Assembly: GCA_030141605.1 (NCBI GenBank)
Contig: JAQGDQ010000353.1
Coordinates: forward strand, 182,792 to 246,791
Source of the DNA: Tubiluchus corallicola
Taxonomy: Eukaryota > Priapulida > Priapulimorpha > Priapulimorphida > Tubiluchidae
DNA length: 64,000 nucleotides
Direction: 5' to 3'
The position numbers and the translations under genes are program-made. Below, in pieces: positions 1 to 11,681 of the stretch. Positions within the stretch are counted from its first letter, which is position 1. Each line of letters opens with the position of its first letter. The notes beneath the pieces are model-generated. The model was not told the origin of the DNA. It ran no database searches and worked only from the letters and a program-made list of their open reading frames with translations.

Positions 1-84
1 GTATGTTTGGCTATAAAGTTGATTATCGAGTTACTACTATTTTTACATACTATACAAAATTTAAGAAACCGTTTAGCAAAGTGC

Positions 85-230
85 TTACTTGGCTGAATGG
101 TACCAGCCGTATGGGACAAAATAAAAGTGTGAACTTGGCTGAATGGTACTAGCAGTATGGGACAAAATAAAAGTGTGAACTTGGCTGAATGGTACTAGCA
201 GTATGGGACAAAATGAAAGTGTGAACTCTA
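85..230. repeat. 46-bp tandem repeat, about three copies
   Basis: A unit beginning TTGGCTGAATGGTAC and ending GTGTGAAC is repeated three times head to tail from about 89 to 226, with only a few substitutions between copies. It lies in the GRHL intron upstream of the first visible exon. No coding potential is seen. Confidence 0.9.
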
Positions 231-313
231 TACGACAGTTTCCATAAGTTACGGATAGCAATATTCCAAGCGGTATCGATAAAATGTATTTTCGAATTAC
301 GTAACCTCCAACT

Positions 314-530
314 CTAGCAACCGTAATCATATGTCCTAGACAATATTTGAAGTAGTTTACATTTTAAGTCAGAACAAGCAAATGTGAAGTTGGCACATAT
401 ACTATTGGCCTCACTTCGTTTACTAAAAATATCAGCATCATTCGTTAAATTACATGTAATCACGTGACCCAAATGAGTGACTTTATCTGTCCAGGTTAAA
501 GGTGTATTGTCCAGCAATACAGTCGAATAG
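314..530 (-). mobile_element. Non-LTR retrotransposon (LINE) fragment, C-terminal region
   Basis: Read on the minus strand, the segment encodes a peptide with the sequence PLTWTDKVTHLGHVI followed by a D.DI..KR..AN...ANF pattern and CKLLQ. This is the layout of the region just after the reverse transcriptase in many animal LINEs (W.D.V.HLG, then DI..K, then ANF, then a CKL/YG motif). The reading frame is short and closed on both sides, so it is a dead fragment inside a GRHL intron. The LINE clade cannot be fixed from so little. Confidence 0.6.
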
Positions 531-732
531 GGTTTGGAGAGTTAATGCATTTACTTTTTATTTTCGTACCTTAAACATTAACCTAATTAATATCAAATTC
601 TTTGATATACTGTTCACATATTAGAAGAATTCTTTGCAACACTCTTACATTCGGTACCAATTATTTGTACATTTGCGAAATCTTTTAACGAAAACATTTA
701 TTAATATTTCATAGCACTTTATTTTATTTAAG

Positions 733-2496
733 CAGCACGAAAGAAAATTGAAGAGATGTATCATCCCGCGTGTGAAAGATCAGAATTCTATTCAATGAGC
801 GATCTCAGCAAGCGCCCGGTTCTCTTTTCACCATCCGACCACCATGGACCTGGGGTAATAATAAGAAAAGTATGGTCAACCCCCCCGGACTTTACTTTTT
901 GTTTTTTCTGTAACTGTTAAACTATTACACTTTTAATGTAATCTGTGAAATCATCATCCTCAACTTTTTGTTGGCTACTTCATGCAGCAATTGTTGTGAT
1001 TCTTTACTGTTGTTTTTGGTAATTTAGATACTTTTTGAATTGCAATCATTGTTGTTTTCTATATATTTTCGTGTAAAGTGTACTATATAAACTGTACTAT
1101 ACTAACACTATAGTACAGTGGATTAGCTCTCATATTACAAGCAATGGTGCATTTTCTGAGAAAATTGTGAATTTTTTTACTTAAGTAGACACCATAACAT
1201 TTCATTTTATATGGAGGGAAATCAAGTTTGACCTTTGATGGTTATTAGAGGTCATATTCAAAATGGCCACCAATGAAAATGACAAAACTCTTTAAAACGT
1301 CATAATTTTGCCAATATTTAACATAGAGCTACAAGATAAAGCATCTAAATATACTAAAATTTAATTTAGCATTTAATACAATACATCTGAAAACAAGATT
1401 TTCTAATCACTTTTGAATATTTGACTTTGCATTTGACAGAAATCCAAGATGGCGCTTATGCATGCAATTCTCAAATATCAAATATTCTCAAAAAATGCAC
1501 AGTTCTTATGCTTTAGACTTATCTGCTATACTACTATATATCAGGGATTAATAGACGCCAACTATTGCATACCAGCTCCCAATAATAGTGGCTTATAACA
1601 GATAACAGTTAACCCAAAATCAAATTTGTCGGAGACTGTGAAAAATTGTGAACAATTGTTGTGTGAGTCTAAACCTCGACTCAGCTTACAATTTATTGAT
1701 TTGGTTCACAATTTCTGCTTTGCTTAACACATTAACTGTCAGGTTAATTGTTGAGAATTACTGACTTATTATGTATATTGATTATTGGATAGCAGGTGTC
1801 ACCATTAATAGAGATTAATTAATTAACTTTGATGATTATGTAAAAAGATTTTATTGGTGTTATGTCTTCTTAATTTGCTGTGTGTTACATATTAGGTAGT
1901 TCCAGTTGAAGTAGCTTACTATCAAGAGGCTTCGTCGAGTTTGGCTGTAGCAGCTTCCGTAAGGTACGGTAGAGTTCTGCTCTTTTTTCAATGTAGCTCA
2001 TGACATTTCATCATTTTTCTTTGAAGTATTTCCTTAATAACTATGCAACTTATATGGAAGCAATTCATGTAATACTATATATATATATATAATGGTTTAT
2101 AAAAAGAACACCCTTAAGAACACAGGAAGCTAGATAGTAGTAATTTTAAGTAATTATGTAATTATATATATATAGGCACCATAACACTTCATTTTATACA
2201 TGGAGGGAAATCAAGTTTGACCTTTGATGGCTGTTAGAGGTCATATTCAAAATGGCCACCATCAAAAATGACAAATTTCTTTAAATCGTCATAATTTTGC
2301 CAATATTTAACATAGAGCTACAAAATAAAGCATCTCAATATGCTAAAATTTAATTTGGCATCTAATACAATACATCTGCAAAGAATATTTTAAATCATTT
2401 CTGAATATTTGACTTTGTATTTGACAGAAATCTAAGATGGCCAAGAAATTCTCAAATATTAGAAACGATTTATATATATATATATACATATATATG

Positions 2497-2527
<31 letters not shown>

Positions 2528-2648
2528 GTATATGTATATATGTATATGTATATATATGTGTATATGTATATATATGTATGTATATATGTATATGTGTATG
2601 TGTATATGTATATGTATATATGTATATGTATATATGTATATATATATG

Positions 2649-2685
<37 letters not shown>

Positions 2686-5210
2686 TACTGAAATAATTTT
2701 AATTTTAATTTTGTTCTGTAAGGATTTGCATCATCATAATGATAATGATAAATTTTTATTGAACTAAATGGTAATGAATATTACACACACACAGTGCCTC
2801 CATTTGCAGGCAGATGTTTACGCAAGTTTAACGTAATGCAGTGCAATCTTATTCGCTAATAATGCCTAGTGGAATTGTGACGTTTCAAAATGAATTCGTT
2901 GTGATGATAAATTCAAGTAGTCGAATCAAAGTCAAACATTTTCAAAAAGTAGTTGTAAATGTTGTTGTCGTAGTCTTTATGTGTTGATGCATTATGGGAA
3001 CACTAAATATACTAGTAATTGAATGAAAAATTGATTTTAATAAAATATCCATTTGTATTTTTAGCCCAGTTCCTCCTGTGCAGGATAAGTTAGAAGAATA
3101 TCATTCAGCTGTGAGGTGAGTTTAATTAATTAAGTTGATTTTGTTAAAGGAAAACAGGATGATTTTTCATATCCTACCCCTTTTTAGAGTGCGGTAAAAG
3201 TATATGTTTTAACACTTATAACAATGCCAAAGCATTTCTGATAATTATGGTTAAAAACTTAGTTAACAACAGGCGAGCCAAACAGGTCATGACATCACAA
3301 CTGAACATAATTTTCAATAGTACAAGCATTCTATGAGCTTATTGCACACGTTTGCTACTGTTTTACAGTACAATATTCAGTGTATATAACGACTCGCCAA
3401 ATTTTAAGTTTAAAAGTTCAAGCATCAGCACTCGAGTGTGTGTACTACATCACTGAACTGAGGTACAGCAGATTTGGACAACACATTTTTAACATGCAGG
3501 TGCTAGTGCCCATCTAACTAGTGAGCGGGGCAAATGCAATATTACATTTCTGTGGTAATAACTCTTTCACATAAGTCATTCTTGAAAATATAGGATGTTC
3601 CTTCCCAATATTTTATAGATTAGAATATTTTAAGCTGTAGATTAGGATTGTGTCCTGTTTTCTTTAAATATTAAAGATATTTCTGTCAAGTCAATATATT
3701 TTAAATAATATATTTGTTATCCACCATTATCTGGGCATTTTGATTTCATTGTATATTGCTTTTGTAGCAGCCCGGATCAACGCACGGATAAACTCGAAGA
3801 GGTTTTGACAGAATCTGAACTTCTTTTACCTGCTGCAAAGAAACAAAAAACCGATGCTGGTGATAGAATCATGCTATATGTAAAAGAAGAAACGGAAAAA
3901 GCTTTTAATCCGTTTCATTTGGTTCCACCTATTGTTGCCAGCTTGCTGAATGCCGTTGAAATAAAGTACAAAGTTCCAAAAGAAAGTGTACGAAATGTTT
4001 TTAAAGTATCTAAGAAAGGGTAAGAAATGTCGATTACTACGTTTAAAAATGTCTGTTTTGTTTAACGTAACTACTATATGTTTAAGATAGGTTTTGATTT
4101 TTGAGGTATAGACTTTTTTGTCAGTATGACTCAGTGGCGTAGCTAACGGGTGAGCAAGCGGAGCAACCACTTGTACGTGACATGCGTTCGACTTCATTTT
4201 ATGTGAAGAAAAAATAAAAATTCTTTCTGCTAAACCAACGTCAAAACATTAAGTAACTGGTATAATGATAATTAATAAAAATATGACATGACGAAATGTG
4301 AAGAAATGAAACTTACATCTTTGCCGCATACTGGTGACTCACTTCTTTCATATCCTAGCTGTGAAATGAGGCCAATGGCCTATTTCCTGTCCTAGCTTAC
4401 CTGTCTAAATTTGCAAAAAACCAACACCAGGAGGCACCACGTGCTTATATCCAAAACACCACTCCCCAGAGAAAATTTTTCAAAATTGGTGCCTTTTCAA
4501 GAATGGAATCATTATTTTATTTGATCAACCCGCCTTCCATGTTTTTGAAATGAGCGTGCATTTACACAACTCATTTGTCAAGGTTGACTTATCAAAGTGC
4601 CACAAATCTAATTATTATAATATATTTTTGTCACACGATTGTCTAGTAGTAGGCGTACTGTCAACTATATACTGCAAAGACAAGTTTCGGCGCCTTATTA
4701 TACTCATTATTTCGTAGTTCTTATACAAAATAACAATTATGTACTCCATTTAAAACTGTATCTTCCGCGTGTTTCACTTTTAAACACAAAATTAATATGT
4801 ATAATCATTGCGTTAAAAATTGTTTGGTGTGTGTCATGGTACCTTTTTTAGTGCTTGCTCCGCCTAACATTGAAATCTGGCTACGCCCCTGATGACTATA
4901 TGTTTGGCAAAGTTATATATGGTAGCAGTTTCATTTTGTGTGACTGTTATTTAGCTGTATGACATGTTTTTTTAAAATGACCTGCCTAACTTTTATAATT
5001 TTACTTTAGCTCTTTATTTTGATTTTGAAAAAAAAATTTAAAGAAAAAATCATTATGGGAAATATTGTATGATGTCGATAATTTGCTTTTGCTGCTAACA
5101 TAGTAATAATGATGATGCTGGCGATGATGATGATGATGATGATGATGATGGTGATGGTGGTGATGGTAACAACAACAACAACAACAACAACAATGATAAC
5201 AACAACAACA

Positions 5211-5257
<47 letters not shown>

Positions 5258-5643
5258 CGTGATGATGATGACGATGATGATGATGCTGCTGATGCTGCTG
5301 CTGCTGATGATGATAATGATGATAAATGATGATGATGATAACAACAACAACAACAACAACAACGATGACGATGATGATGAAGATGATGATGATGATGATG
5401 ATGATTACAAATCTTTATTTGAAATTTTTACGTACCATAAACATTTTAGGTTTTAGCAACACTTGAAAAAGCATTTATAATTGTCTCCGTTAATTTAATT
5501 ATTTCTTGTTCATTTGCAGCATCACGGTGAAAATTGATGATGAGATGCTACAGCACTACCACACAGAGGATTGTTTTTTGATTGATATACGTCACATTCC
5601 GGATGCAGACAAGTATGACATCACACTCACCGAGCTACAGTAG
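733..5643 (+). CDS. grhl: Grainyhead-like transcription factor, C-terminal five exons (partial)
   Basis: The last five coding exons of a Grainyhead/CP2-family transcription factor; the activation and DNA-binding parts lie upstream of the window. Exons: 733-854, 1896-1963, 3065-3115, 3768-4019 and 5520-5643 (stop TAG 5641-5643). All are bounded by AG/GT and the phases agree throughout, giving about 204 residues. The first exon encodes [14 protein letters not shown], which resembles the vertebrate GRHL segment around MPDLHSQPVLFIP. Exon 4 encodes [14 protein letters not shown] and ends in VSKKG; exon 5 begins [13 protein letters not shown]. This order, LYV.KET, then K.SKKGI.V..DD, then HY..ED.F, is the ubiquitin-like C-terminal dimerisation domain of GRHL proteins. 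GRHL factors are nuclear regulators of epithelial barrier and adhesion genes. Two acceptors (near 733 and 3768) are NAGNAG. Family assignment is firm; which vertebrate paralogue it matches cannot be told from this part. Confidence 0.93.
1188..1452. repeat. Interspersed repeat, copy 1 (direct pair with 2176-2440)
   Basis: This segment and the one at about 2176-2440 are close direct copies. Both start with CACCATAACA, contain GGGAAATCAAGTTTGACC and CATATTCAAAATGGCCACCA, and end in TTTGACAGAAATC.AAGATGGC. They differ by scattered substitutions and small indels. The unit has no open frame. Both copies lie in the same intron region of the GRHL gene, on either side of the exon at 1896-1963. Confidence 0.85.
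2176..2440. repeat. Interspersed repeat, copy 2
   Basis: Second copy of the repeat described at 1188-1452, in the same orientation, in the next GRHL intron. It is followed directly by a long TA-rich microsatellite. Confidence 0.85.
2468..2688. repeat. (TA/TATG)n microsatellite
   Basis: About 220 bases made only of TA, TATG, TGTA and similar steps, in a GRHL intron. The long tyrosine/isoleucine/methionine frames across it are an artefact of the simple sequence. Confidence 0.95.
4132..4891. mobile_element. Inverted-terminal-repeat element (hAT-like MITE) in a GRHL intron
   Basis: The left end reads CAGTGGCGTAGCTA and the right end reads TGGCTACGCCCCTG, which are inverted matches of each other and resemble common hAT-type ends. 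The motif ATGACT flanks the element on both sides (4126-4131 and 4892-4897), a possible target duplication although shorter than the usual 8 bases. About 760 bases with no transposase, so it is non-autonomous. Confidence 0.6.
5109..5405. repeat. (GAT)n / (CAA)n trinucleotide microsatellite
   Basis: About 300 bases of GAT/ATG repeats with two interspersed AAC/CAA tracts, in the last GRHL intron about 115 bases upstream of the final coding exon. It creates poly-Met, poly-Asp, poly-Ile and poly-Val shadow frames on both strands that are not genes. Confidence 0.97.
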
Positions 5644-6820
5644 AACATTTTATACCCGCAAGCTTTACACCATTTTAATGTGAACTGTGCTTTAGTCCAT
5701 TGATGATTTTTTATTTTTGTGGTGGTGAAGAAAATTATCGCGTGCCAGCTAAGGTGAACTGTCATTGCTTGTTATTTGTAGGTAATAATGTTTATTAGGG
5801 ATGAATATATAATGTTATGTTGTGAAACATTGTCCATTAAATTTTGTAAAAACTTTAATTAGATGCCACGTGTGAGCGAAGCAATGATTTACAAGTTTAT
5901 AGTAAATATCAAATTTTCATTTTCGAGATAAGTTCATTGTTACATAGATAAATTTGAATATGCGCAACTGTTTGTTCGACAGAAGTACTAAATAGAAGCC
6001 AAAGTATTCATCTTACTTCAGTTTTGCAAACCATTTTAATAAAATAGAGATTATAGCCACATTGTCACCTATAGTCATGTACAGAAAAGATATGTTATCA
6101 CTATTATTGATTGCTTTTGTTTAATATAATGCAATAATGTGCAATAGTTTGTGTAAAGTCTAACTAGTTATTTTGATCATAAGCAAAAAACACTTGCCGT
6201 CTTAGCTATTTCTTATGCATTTCACTAATTCTCATTAGCTGTGAGTAAATTATGATAATTTTGGTCTCTGTGAGCCAAGTTACTTTAAGTAAAATAATTG
6301 GATATTGCTAATCTGTAAGTCAGAAGAAAGCAAATCTCTTTTTGATAGAGTATAGTTTTAGTTTTCATGTATTTTCTTATATGCATACAAAATTTGTGTC
6401 ATAGCAGATTATTTGTAGTACAGTTTGATGTAATTTAGTTATTTTTGTACATAAGTTTATTAATTTCTGTAATCAGTTTAAAGATGGCGCGTTTTGAAGT
6501 TCGTGAATTTTTTTATATGATAAGTACTACTGCAGTAAAAATCATATTCACTTACTTGTAAGTAAACTGCATACTTGGCAGTTTGTTGACAATATTTTCC
6601 ATAGTTCTGGCATTTTCATATACTCTTACTATTGTATAAATAAGTGAAAGTTTAAATTTAGTGTCATAATTTTGGTTTTTTATATATCGTATTTCTTGAT
6701 GTGTTAGGAAAATCGTTGTAGCTTTTAAGTCTAGCATACTTAAATCTTTTCACACATCACATCAGTTCCTGATAAGTAAGTTCTTTCTATATAATTTTTG
6801 TATAACACTTTCATATATTA
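5644..6820 (+). other. GRHL 3' UTR and downstream region
   Basis: AT-rich sequence following the GRHL stop codon with no convincing coding frame. An AATAAA is present at 6038-6043, which would give a 3' UTR of about 400 bases; other near-consensus signals follow, so a longer UTR is possible. The end of the transcript cannot be fixed from sequence alone. Confidence 0.5.
6038..6043 (+). terminator. Candidate polyadenylation signal for GRHL
   Basis: An AATAAA hexamer about 395 bases after the GRHL stop codon in AT-rich sequence. It is the first exact match downstream of the stop; use is not proven. Confidence 0.4.
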
Positions 6821-6829
6821 GTTTATAAT

Positions 6830-7016
6830 CAGTGCTTAAAGTGTGCCGGGTACTAAACTGACCCTTTTTCGACCATTAAAGGCCTCAAAAGCCTAAAATC
6901 AAAGAAAATGTAAGCCCCAGACCCCACTGGGGCAGCGCCCTCCCAGATTTTTTAGCTGTGTCTTGTTCTCTTCCTCCATGAGACCCCTTACCTAAATATA
7001 TACACTTTAAGCACTG
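6830..7016. mobile_element. hAT-type MITE, 187 bp
   Basis: The ends are CAGTGCTTAAAGTGT and ACACTTTAAGCACTG, a perfect 15-base inverted repeat. They are flanked by TTTATAAT (6822-6829) and TTTGTAAC (7017-7024), six of eight bases identical, as expected of an old 8-bp hAT target duplication. The interior is GC-richer than its surroundings and non-coding. Confidence 0.8.
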
Positions 7017-7789
7017 TTTGTAACATAGTCCCTGCAGATAATTACTTTTGCATAATGTACATATAAAGACATTCTACATTTGTAGATATTTTATAGCTAG
7101 AGTTTAGTAACAGCAGAGGTCTTGGTCTTAATAGCCAACTTTGAATCCTTCTCTAATTTGTTACTGGATGACACACAACTGACGCCATTTTGTAAATACG
7201 ACATTCATTTTATTCAAGTCACTAGAAGAATGTTTATGACAATGTTTTTGATAATAAGGATTTATTGATTGCCAAATTTTAATGGCATATTATGTAAATA
7301 GTACCATTATTACATTGCAGGCATTGTGTGCATCCTATAAAGTTTCATAATGATTATGTGCATATTAACTATACATTCCATAACCATTAACATTTTTAAT
7401 TCATATTAGTTTGATAAATTATTATCTACTGCAGTTTTTTTATTAGTGGGACCTTATGCCGATTTCATAGGGTGCTAATTGTAAACATAAAACATTTAAA
7501 TAATTAATATCATTTACATAATTATATTCTTGAACTATTGTACAGTTATTTTCCATGTTTGTATATTTCACGTTTATGGTGGCAGCTAACATGAGTTTGT
7601 TGCATAAAGTGTTAGCACTTAGTGCATATCAATTCTTATATTTTTGTTGCAAAATTATGGATCTCATCTTACTGATAAAGCTAGCAGGGTGCAAGTGGTG
7701 AAATCTTGCTTATTTTTTTATTAAAAACTTTGTAGTTTTTTTCTTGACAAATAAATTGGGTAAAAATAATCAGTGTGTAAATGTATTAG

Positions 7790-8420
7790 GTGTTTTTTTT
7801 TGATGCTGCATTTTTGACTTATTTCAAAAATGGCCGCCACACAAAGCGAAAAATTAATTATGCCGATCAAGCAATTATATTAACTATTTCACCTAAAGAC
7901 TTATAAAAACAAAAAGCGATTATTTTATGAGTTCGACCTTCTGAATCTAAAAATCAGGTATTACACCACAAAAAGAATGCAAAGTGACGTAAACGTTTTA
8001 ATTACCAAAAAAACAAAATGGCCACCTGATGACGGCATATATAAACTTAGAATCTATCAAAGTAATTAATTTCAGATATGAAGCTAATAGAGAATCATTC
8101 AATATGGCTGTCATTTTGAGATAGCCAACAAGATGGCTGTTGCTAGACTTTAGAAGACGTATCTAAGTTGTTAGAGCAGGTAAGACGATTTTGAGGTGTC
8201 CAAATATAGGTTTTCACAGCCAAGGAATCCATTTTGCTGCTTAAAAACACATATGACATAATTTCAATTAGATTTTTGAAATGGCGGCCAAGATGGTTAC
8301 TGCCACAAGTAAAGTCATGTTAAGTGCATTGCATGTTGTAAGGCAAATAGAACGATGGTTTTGGTATCTATATATAGGATTGAAAGGTCAGAGGTTTTGG
8401 GCAGTATTTAATATGGTCCC
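7790..8420. other. Non-coding stretch with clustered ATGGCNGCC-like motifs
   Basis: No coding frame is seen. The stretch carries several copies of an AAAATGGCCGCC-like motif in both orientations, for example near 7831, 8018, 8112, 8130 and 8280. Similar AAAATGGCCACC motifs occur in the repeat pair at 1188 and 2176, so this may be a diverged relative of that repeat. Confidence 0.4.
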
Positions 8421-8574
8421 ATGCCCGACTCGGAGCATATGGTGATACCGGAATTTTATGTAAGAATTGTAGCCGAGTGTAGTACACTGTTATGTATAGA
8501 TAACAACTTTCAGGAGTAAAAGAAAGTAGCCTAGGAGAAATAAACAGTGTTTCAATAACTTACTTTTTTTATAA

Positions 8575-8979
8575 GTAATATTTTTACTTACTTACTTACT
8601 TGTAGTGGGTGGTAGTAATAGTAGCAGCAGCAGATTATTAATAAACGAAAGTTAGTGTGTTAGTGCGAAAGTTAGTTTTACTGGTAGTTGAGGAGAATTT
8701 ATAGGCATTACTACATGTTCCTATGTAGCAAGTTTGCAATTCTTGTATTTGACGAGCATCTGCTTATACACGAGTACGGCGTTGAAAATACCGATCACCG
8801 AAGTTAAGCAACGACGAGGCGGGTTAGTACTTGGATGGGTGACTGACTAGGAATACCAGGTGCTGCAGGTTCAAATCACGTTGAAGACAGGTTCTCGTCT
8901 GATCACCGAAGTTAAGCGACGTAGAGGCGGGTTAGTACTAGTACGTAAGTAAGTAGTAGTAGTAGTAGTAGTTAGTAGT

Positions 8980-9030
<51 letters not shown>
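8575..9030. repeat. 5S rRNA-derived repeat flanked by (TTAC)n and (GTAA)n
   Basis: Two partial 5S rRNA-like segments lie head to tail at about 8785-8868 and 8868-8938. Both carry GATCACCGAAGTTAAGC and GGCGGGTTAGTACT; the first continues with TTGGATGGGTGAC and ends GGTGCTGCAGG, the second begins TCAAATCACGTTGAAGAC and is cut off. A TTAC tract lies before (8580-8600) and a long GTAA/AGT tract after (8943-9030). These are the 5S internal promoter and 3' half. Neither copy is a complete 5S gene, so a 5S pseudogene or a 5S-derived SINE is likely. Confidence 0.75.
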
Positions 9031-9031
<1 letters not shown>

Positions 9032-9166
9032 TTGTTAAGATTGAGAGTCATTGCTAGCGAAAGAATCTGACAATATTCGGTATATACATGTAAAATAGAA
9101 ATCCATTAATTTTTTATACTTTTTATATGAATAAGTTTCATGGCTATACATAGAAGATTATGAATG

Positions 9167-9977
9167 TCAGTACAAAAATGAAAAACTACAAAACTCAGTC
9201 AGAATTAATTTCTCTAAGTCCAAAATACTGTTCTTATTGTAGCAGCGTAATCCTATCACTGAAGAGTAGTACAAGTAATCAAAACCATAATATCTAAATA
9301 ATAGAGAAAGAATTATCGATGCAGGTAGATTATCGCTAGAAGATAGATACAGAAATATAGACAAATATCATGGGGAAAGTGATAAAGCGAAAATCTTACA
9401 GTCTAAACATGAGACAATATAAGCGTATGGGCCGCTTCTAGGGGGACGGCGGTGATATTTAGCTCAGAACATTTTTCTTCGCCCAAAATTTATTTGTGGC
9501 ACAAAATCGATACTTCTGACAAAAAAATACAAATAGTGTGATTGAATGATTGCACCAATGGCACAAAAATTTTCGATGTTTTACAGTCAAAAAATCACCG
9601 GACAAATGATATTTTGAAGGAAGTCTGTCCCATTTTTTTTTTGGCATTCGCTCAGATTTAGGGCAATTTTCTTTGTGTCCTGGCTTGTACGCCTATGTAA
9701 GACAATGAATAATAACTAGGTAATAACCTGTACATTTACAAAGCATAGAAAATAAACAGTACATAAAACATTTTCCAGTCCTTGCAAGAAGCAATTTCCA
9801 TTCCGTAGATATTTCATTTGTTTGAAGATGGAAGCGCTCTAAATGTGGTCTAGTGTCTTTAGTACAGGCTAATAGATTCACAATATTCGTTTCGTGCGGA
9901 TAACTAGTCACAATGCCGCATTTAACGCTGGTAAACAGCCCAGAAAACGAACATTTTAGTTCAGCAGTGGCCGCCAT
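9167..9977 (-). CDS. Possible small protein-coding gene of unknown function
   Basis: A minus-strand frame opens at ATG 9977-9975 in the context CAAGATGGCGGCCAC, which resembles the YY1-type start site of many animal housekeeping genes, and encodes MAATAELKCSFSGLF and a further 60 or so varied, non-repetitive residues. A second segment at 9335-9167, preceded by a good polypyrimidine tract and CTAG acceptor, encodes DNLPASIILSLLFRYYGFDY and ends in TGA. A donor at 9762 (AT|GTACTG, weak) would join them in phase into about 127 residues. I do not recognise the protein. It could equally be an unspliced 94-residue frame or chance. No transcript evidence is available here. Confidence 0.3.
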
Positions 9978-11680
9978 CTTGAATGCTGGAGTCCAATCCT
10001 GTCGGTAGTTTCACCAATGTGCTGTTCAGGCCCCTAGTTGCCGAAGATGAATATTTATGACGTTTTGAAGTATTTTGACAAGATTTTTCAACTCATGTTT
10101 ACCTACACGAAGCTTTTTGATGAACGTTGTTACCTATATTTTCACCCTGATATATGACTCTTTCAGGGGTCTTTTACAATAGGGTGGAAATTCGCTCCAT
10201 CGAAGTTGTCACTGCAGCATAGTGGGATGGGATGCTCTATTCACATACATATCGATATTTTTGTCCCCGCCCCCGCAGTGGGTGAGATATAAGACTTTAA
10301 AATGACTGAGTATTTGCATCTTGTGCGTAATGCGAGCTTAAAGACCCCCAGTAGAGCCGAAAGAGGGGGGTTTGGGACAAAAGTAAAAAAGTCATTTTGG
10401 AGAAGATAACAAGAACCAATACTGTGCAGAGTCAGATCTATTCAAACCCGGTGGTTGCTGCATGGCTAATCCTTCAAATATAGGCAAAAAATAGAGAAAA
10501 ATGGGTACTTTTTTCATAAAAATCGGCCTATGCTGTACCTCTGCTACCATGAGGAGTTGGACCAAACGGATTCACATAGTGAATGCTAGTGACTAGTGGA
10601 CCTCATACCCGAACTTTGGTCTGAATCGGTTTACCTAACCTTGTGCCGGAATTTTTCGATTTTGCATGGTCTTCTCGCGGACACGTTCTTAACAAGTTAT
10701 TTTTTGTTAAAGGCTTGAATGGTTTACACTTCGCACCTAATTACTGCCGCAACTTTTGAGAGAACTGTCAAGATGACATAAAAAAAGTATCACTGTACTG
10801 TTTGCATTTCAGAATTAAGTGTAGTGTTTTTTTAATATTTTCGGCTTTTTTAAACGAGACAACCGTTTGTCTGCACTCACGTGATTGCCAATTGCCGATA
10901 TACTTCTTAAAGTATAGATGATATTAAAATTACTTTTGCTGAAATAACAATGATCTATTTGCAATGTCATAGAATAGATATCAACTAGTATTTAATTAAA
11001 CACAGCAACGACTTTATTCACATTTCTCATATCAAAACAAAAACTACTACAAGCAATGGTGATGCATTTTATGTTTTTTGACAATAGCTTCACAGTATTA
11101 ACTGTAATGTGGAGATCCCATGTTAACAAACAGCAGCGCACCACAACTAGCACGCGGCATCTACATGCACGGATAACAATGCGAGATAATTTTGAATTTC
11201 GACTTTGAATATGAGACGACAAAAAACTGATTAACGAAATTTCATGATAGCCGTGAAGCTGCAAAAGTATTGTTTTTGCGGAATAGTACAATACACTAGT
11301 AACAATCTACAGAACAATCTGCCTTACGTAATTTTTTGCCATAAGATGGCACCACCGACTAAACCAAAATCATTTCTAGAGTACAACTTCTAATAAGTGA
11401 ACTAACGAATATCTGAGTGATTAATTTGCAAAAACAATATGGATGTGCAGAAAAAATTTACAAAAAGTACTATAAAGGCTTGTAATATAAAATTTACAAT
11501 AGATATTACATATAAAATACATGCACGACACATTAAGCGATTATTTAATTTAATCATTATTTACAAAACTCATTAACAAAAAAAAATGAATAAAGAAGAA
11601 CTTAGTATCCATTTTTATATCAAATTCTGTTGTTATTTACCAATTTTCGATACTGTTAATAAAATATTTCAGCTAAAATT
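9978..11680. other. Intergenic, nothing recognised
   Basis: AT-rich DNA without a convincing coding frame or RNA gene on either strand. The minus-strand frame at 11291-10992 has no family resemblance I can see. Confidence 0.4.
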
Positions 11681-11681
11681 G

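Noticed and set aside
2437-2767. Tyr/Ile/Met-rich frames of over 80 residues
   Set aside because: They are translations of a TA/TATG microsatellite in a GRHL intron.
5006-5456. Frames of over 110 residues rich in Met, Asp, Asn or Ile on both strands
   Set aside because: They are translations of a GAT/CAA trinucleotide repeat.
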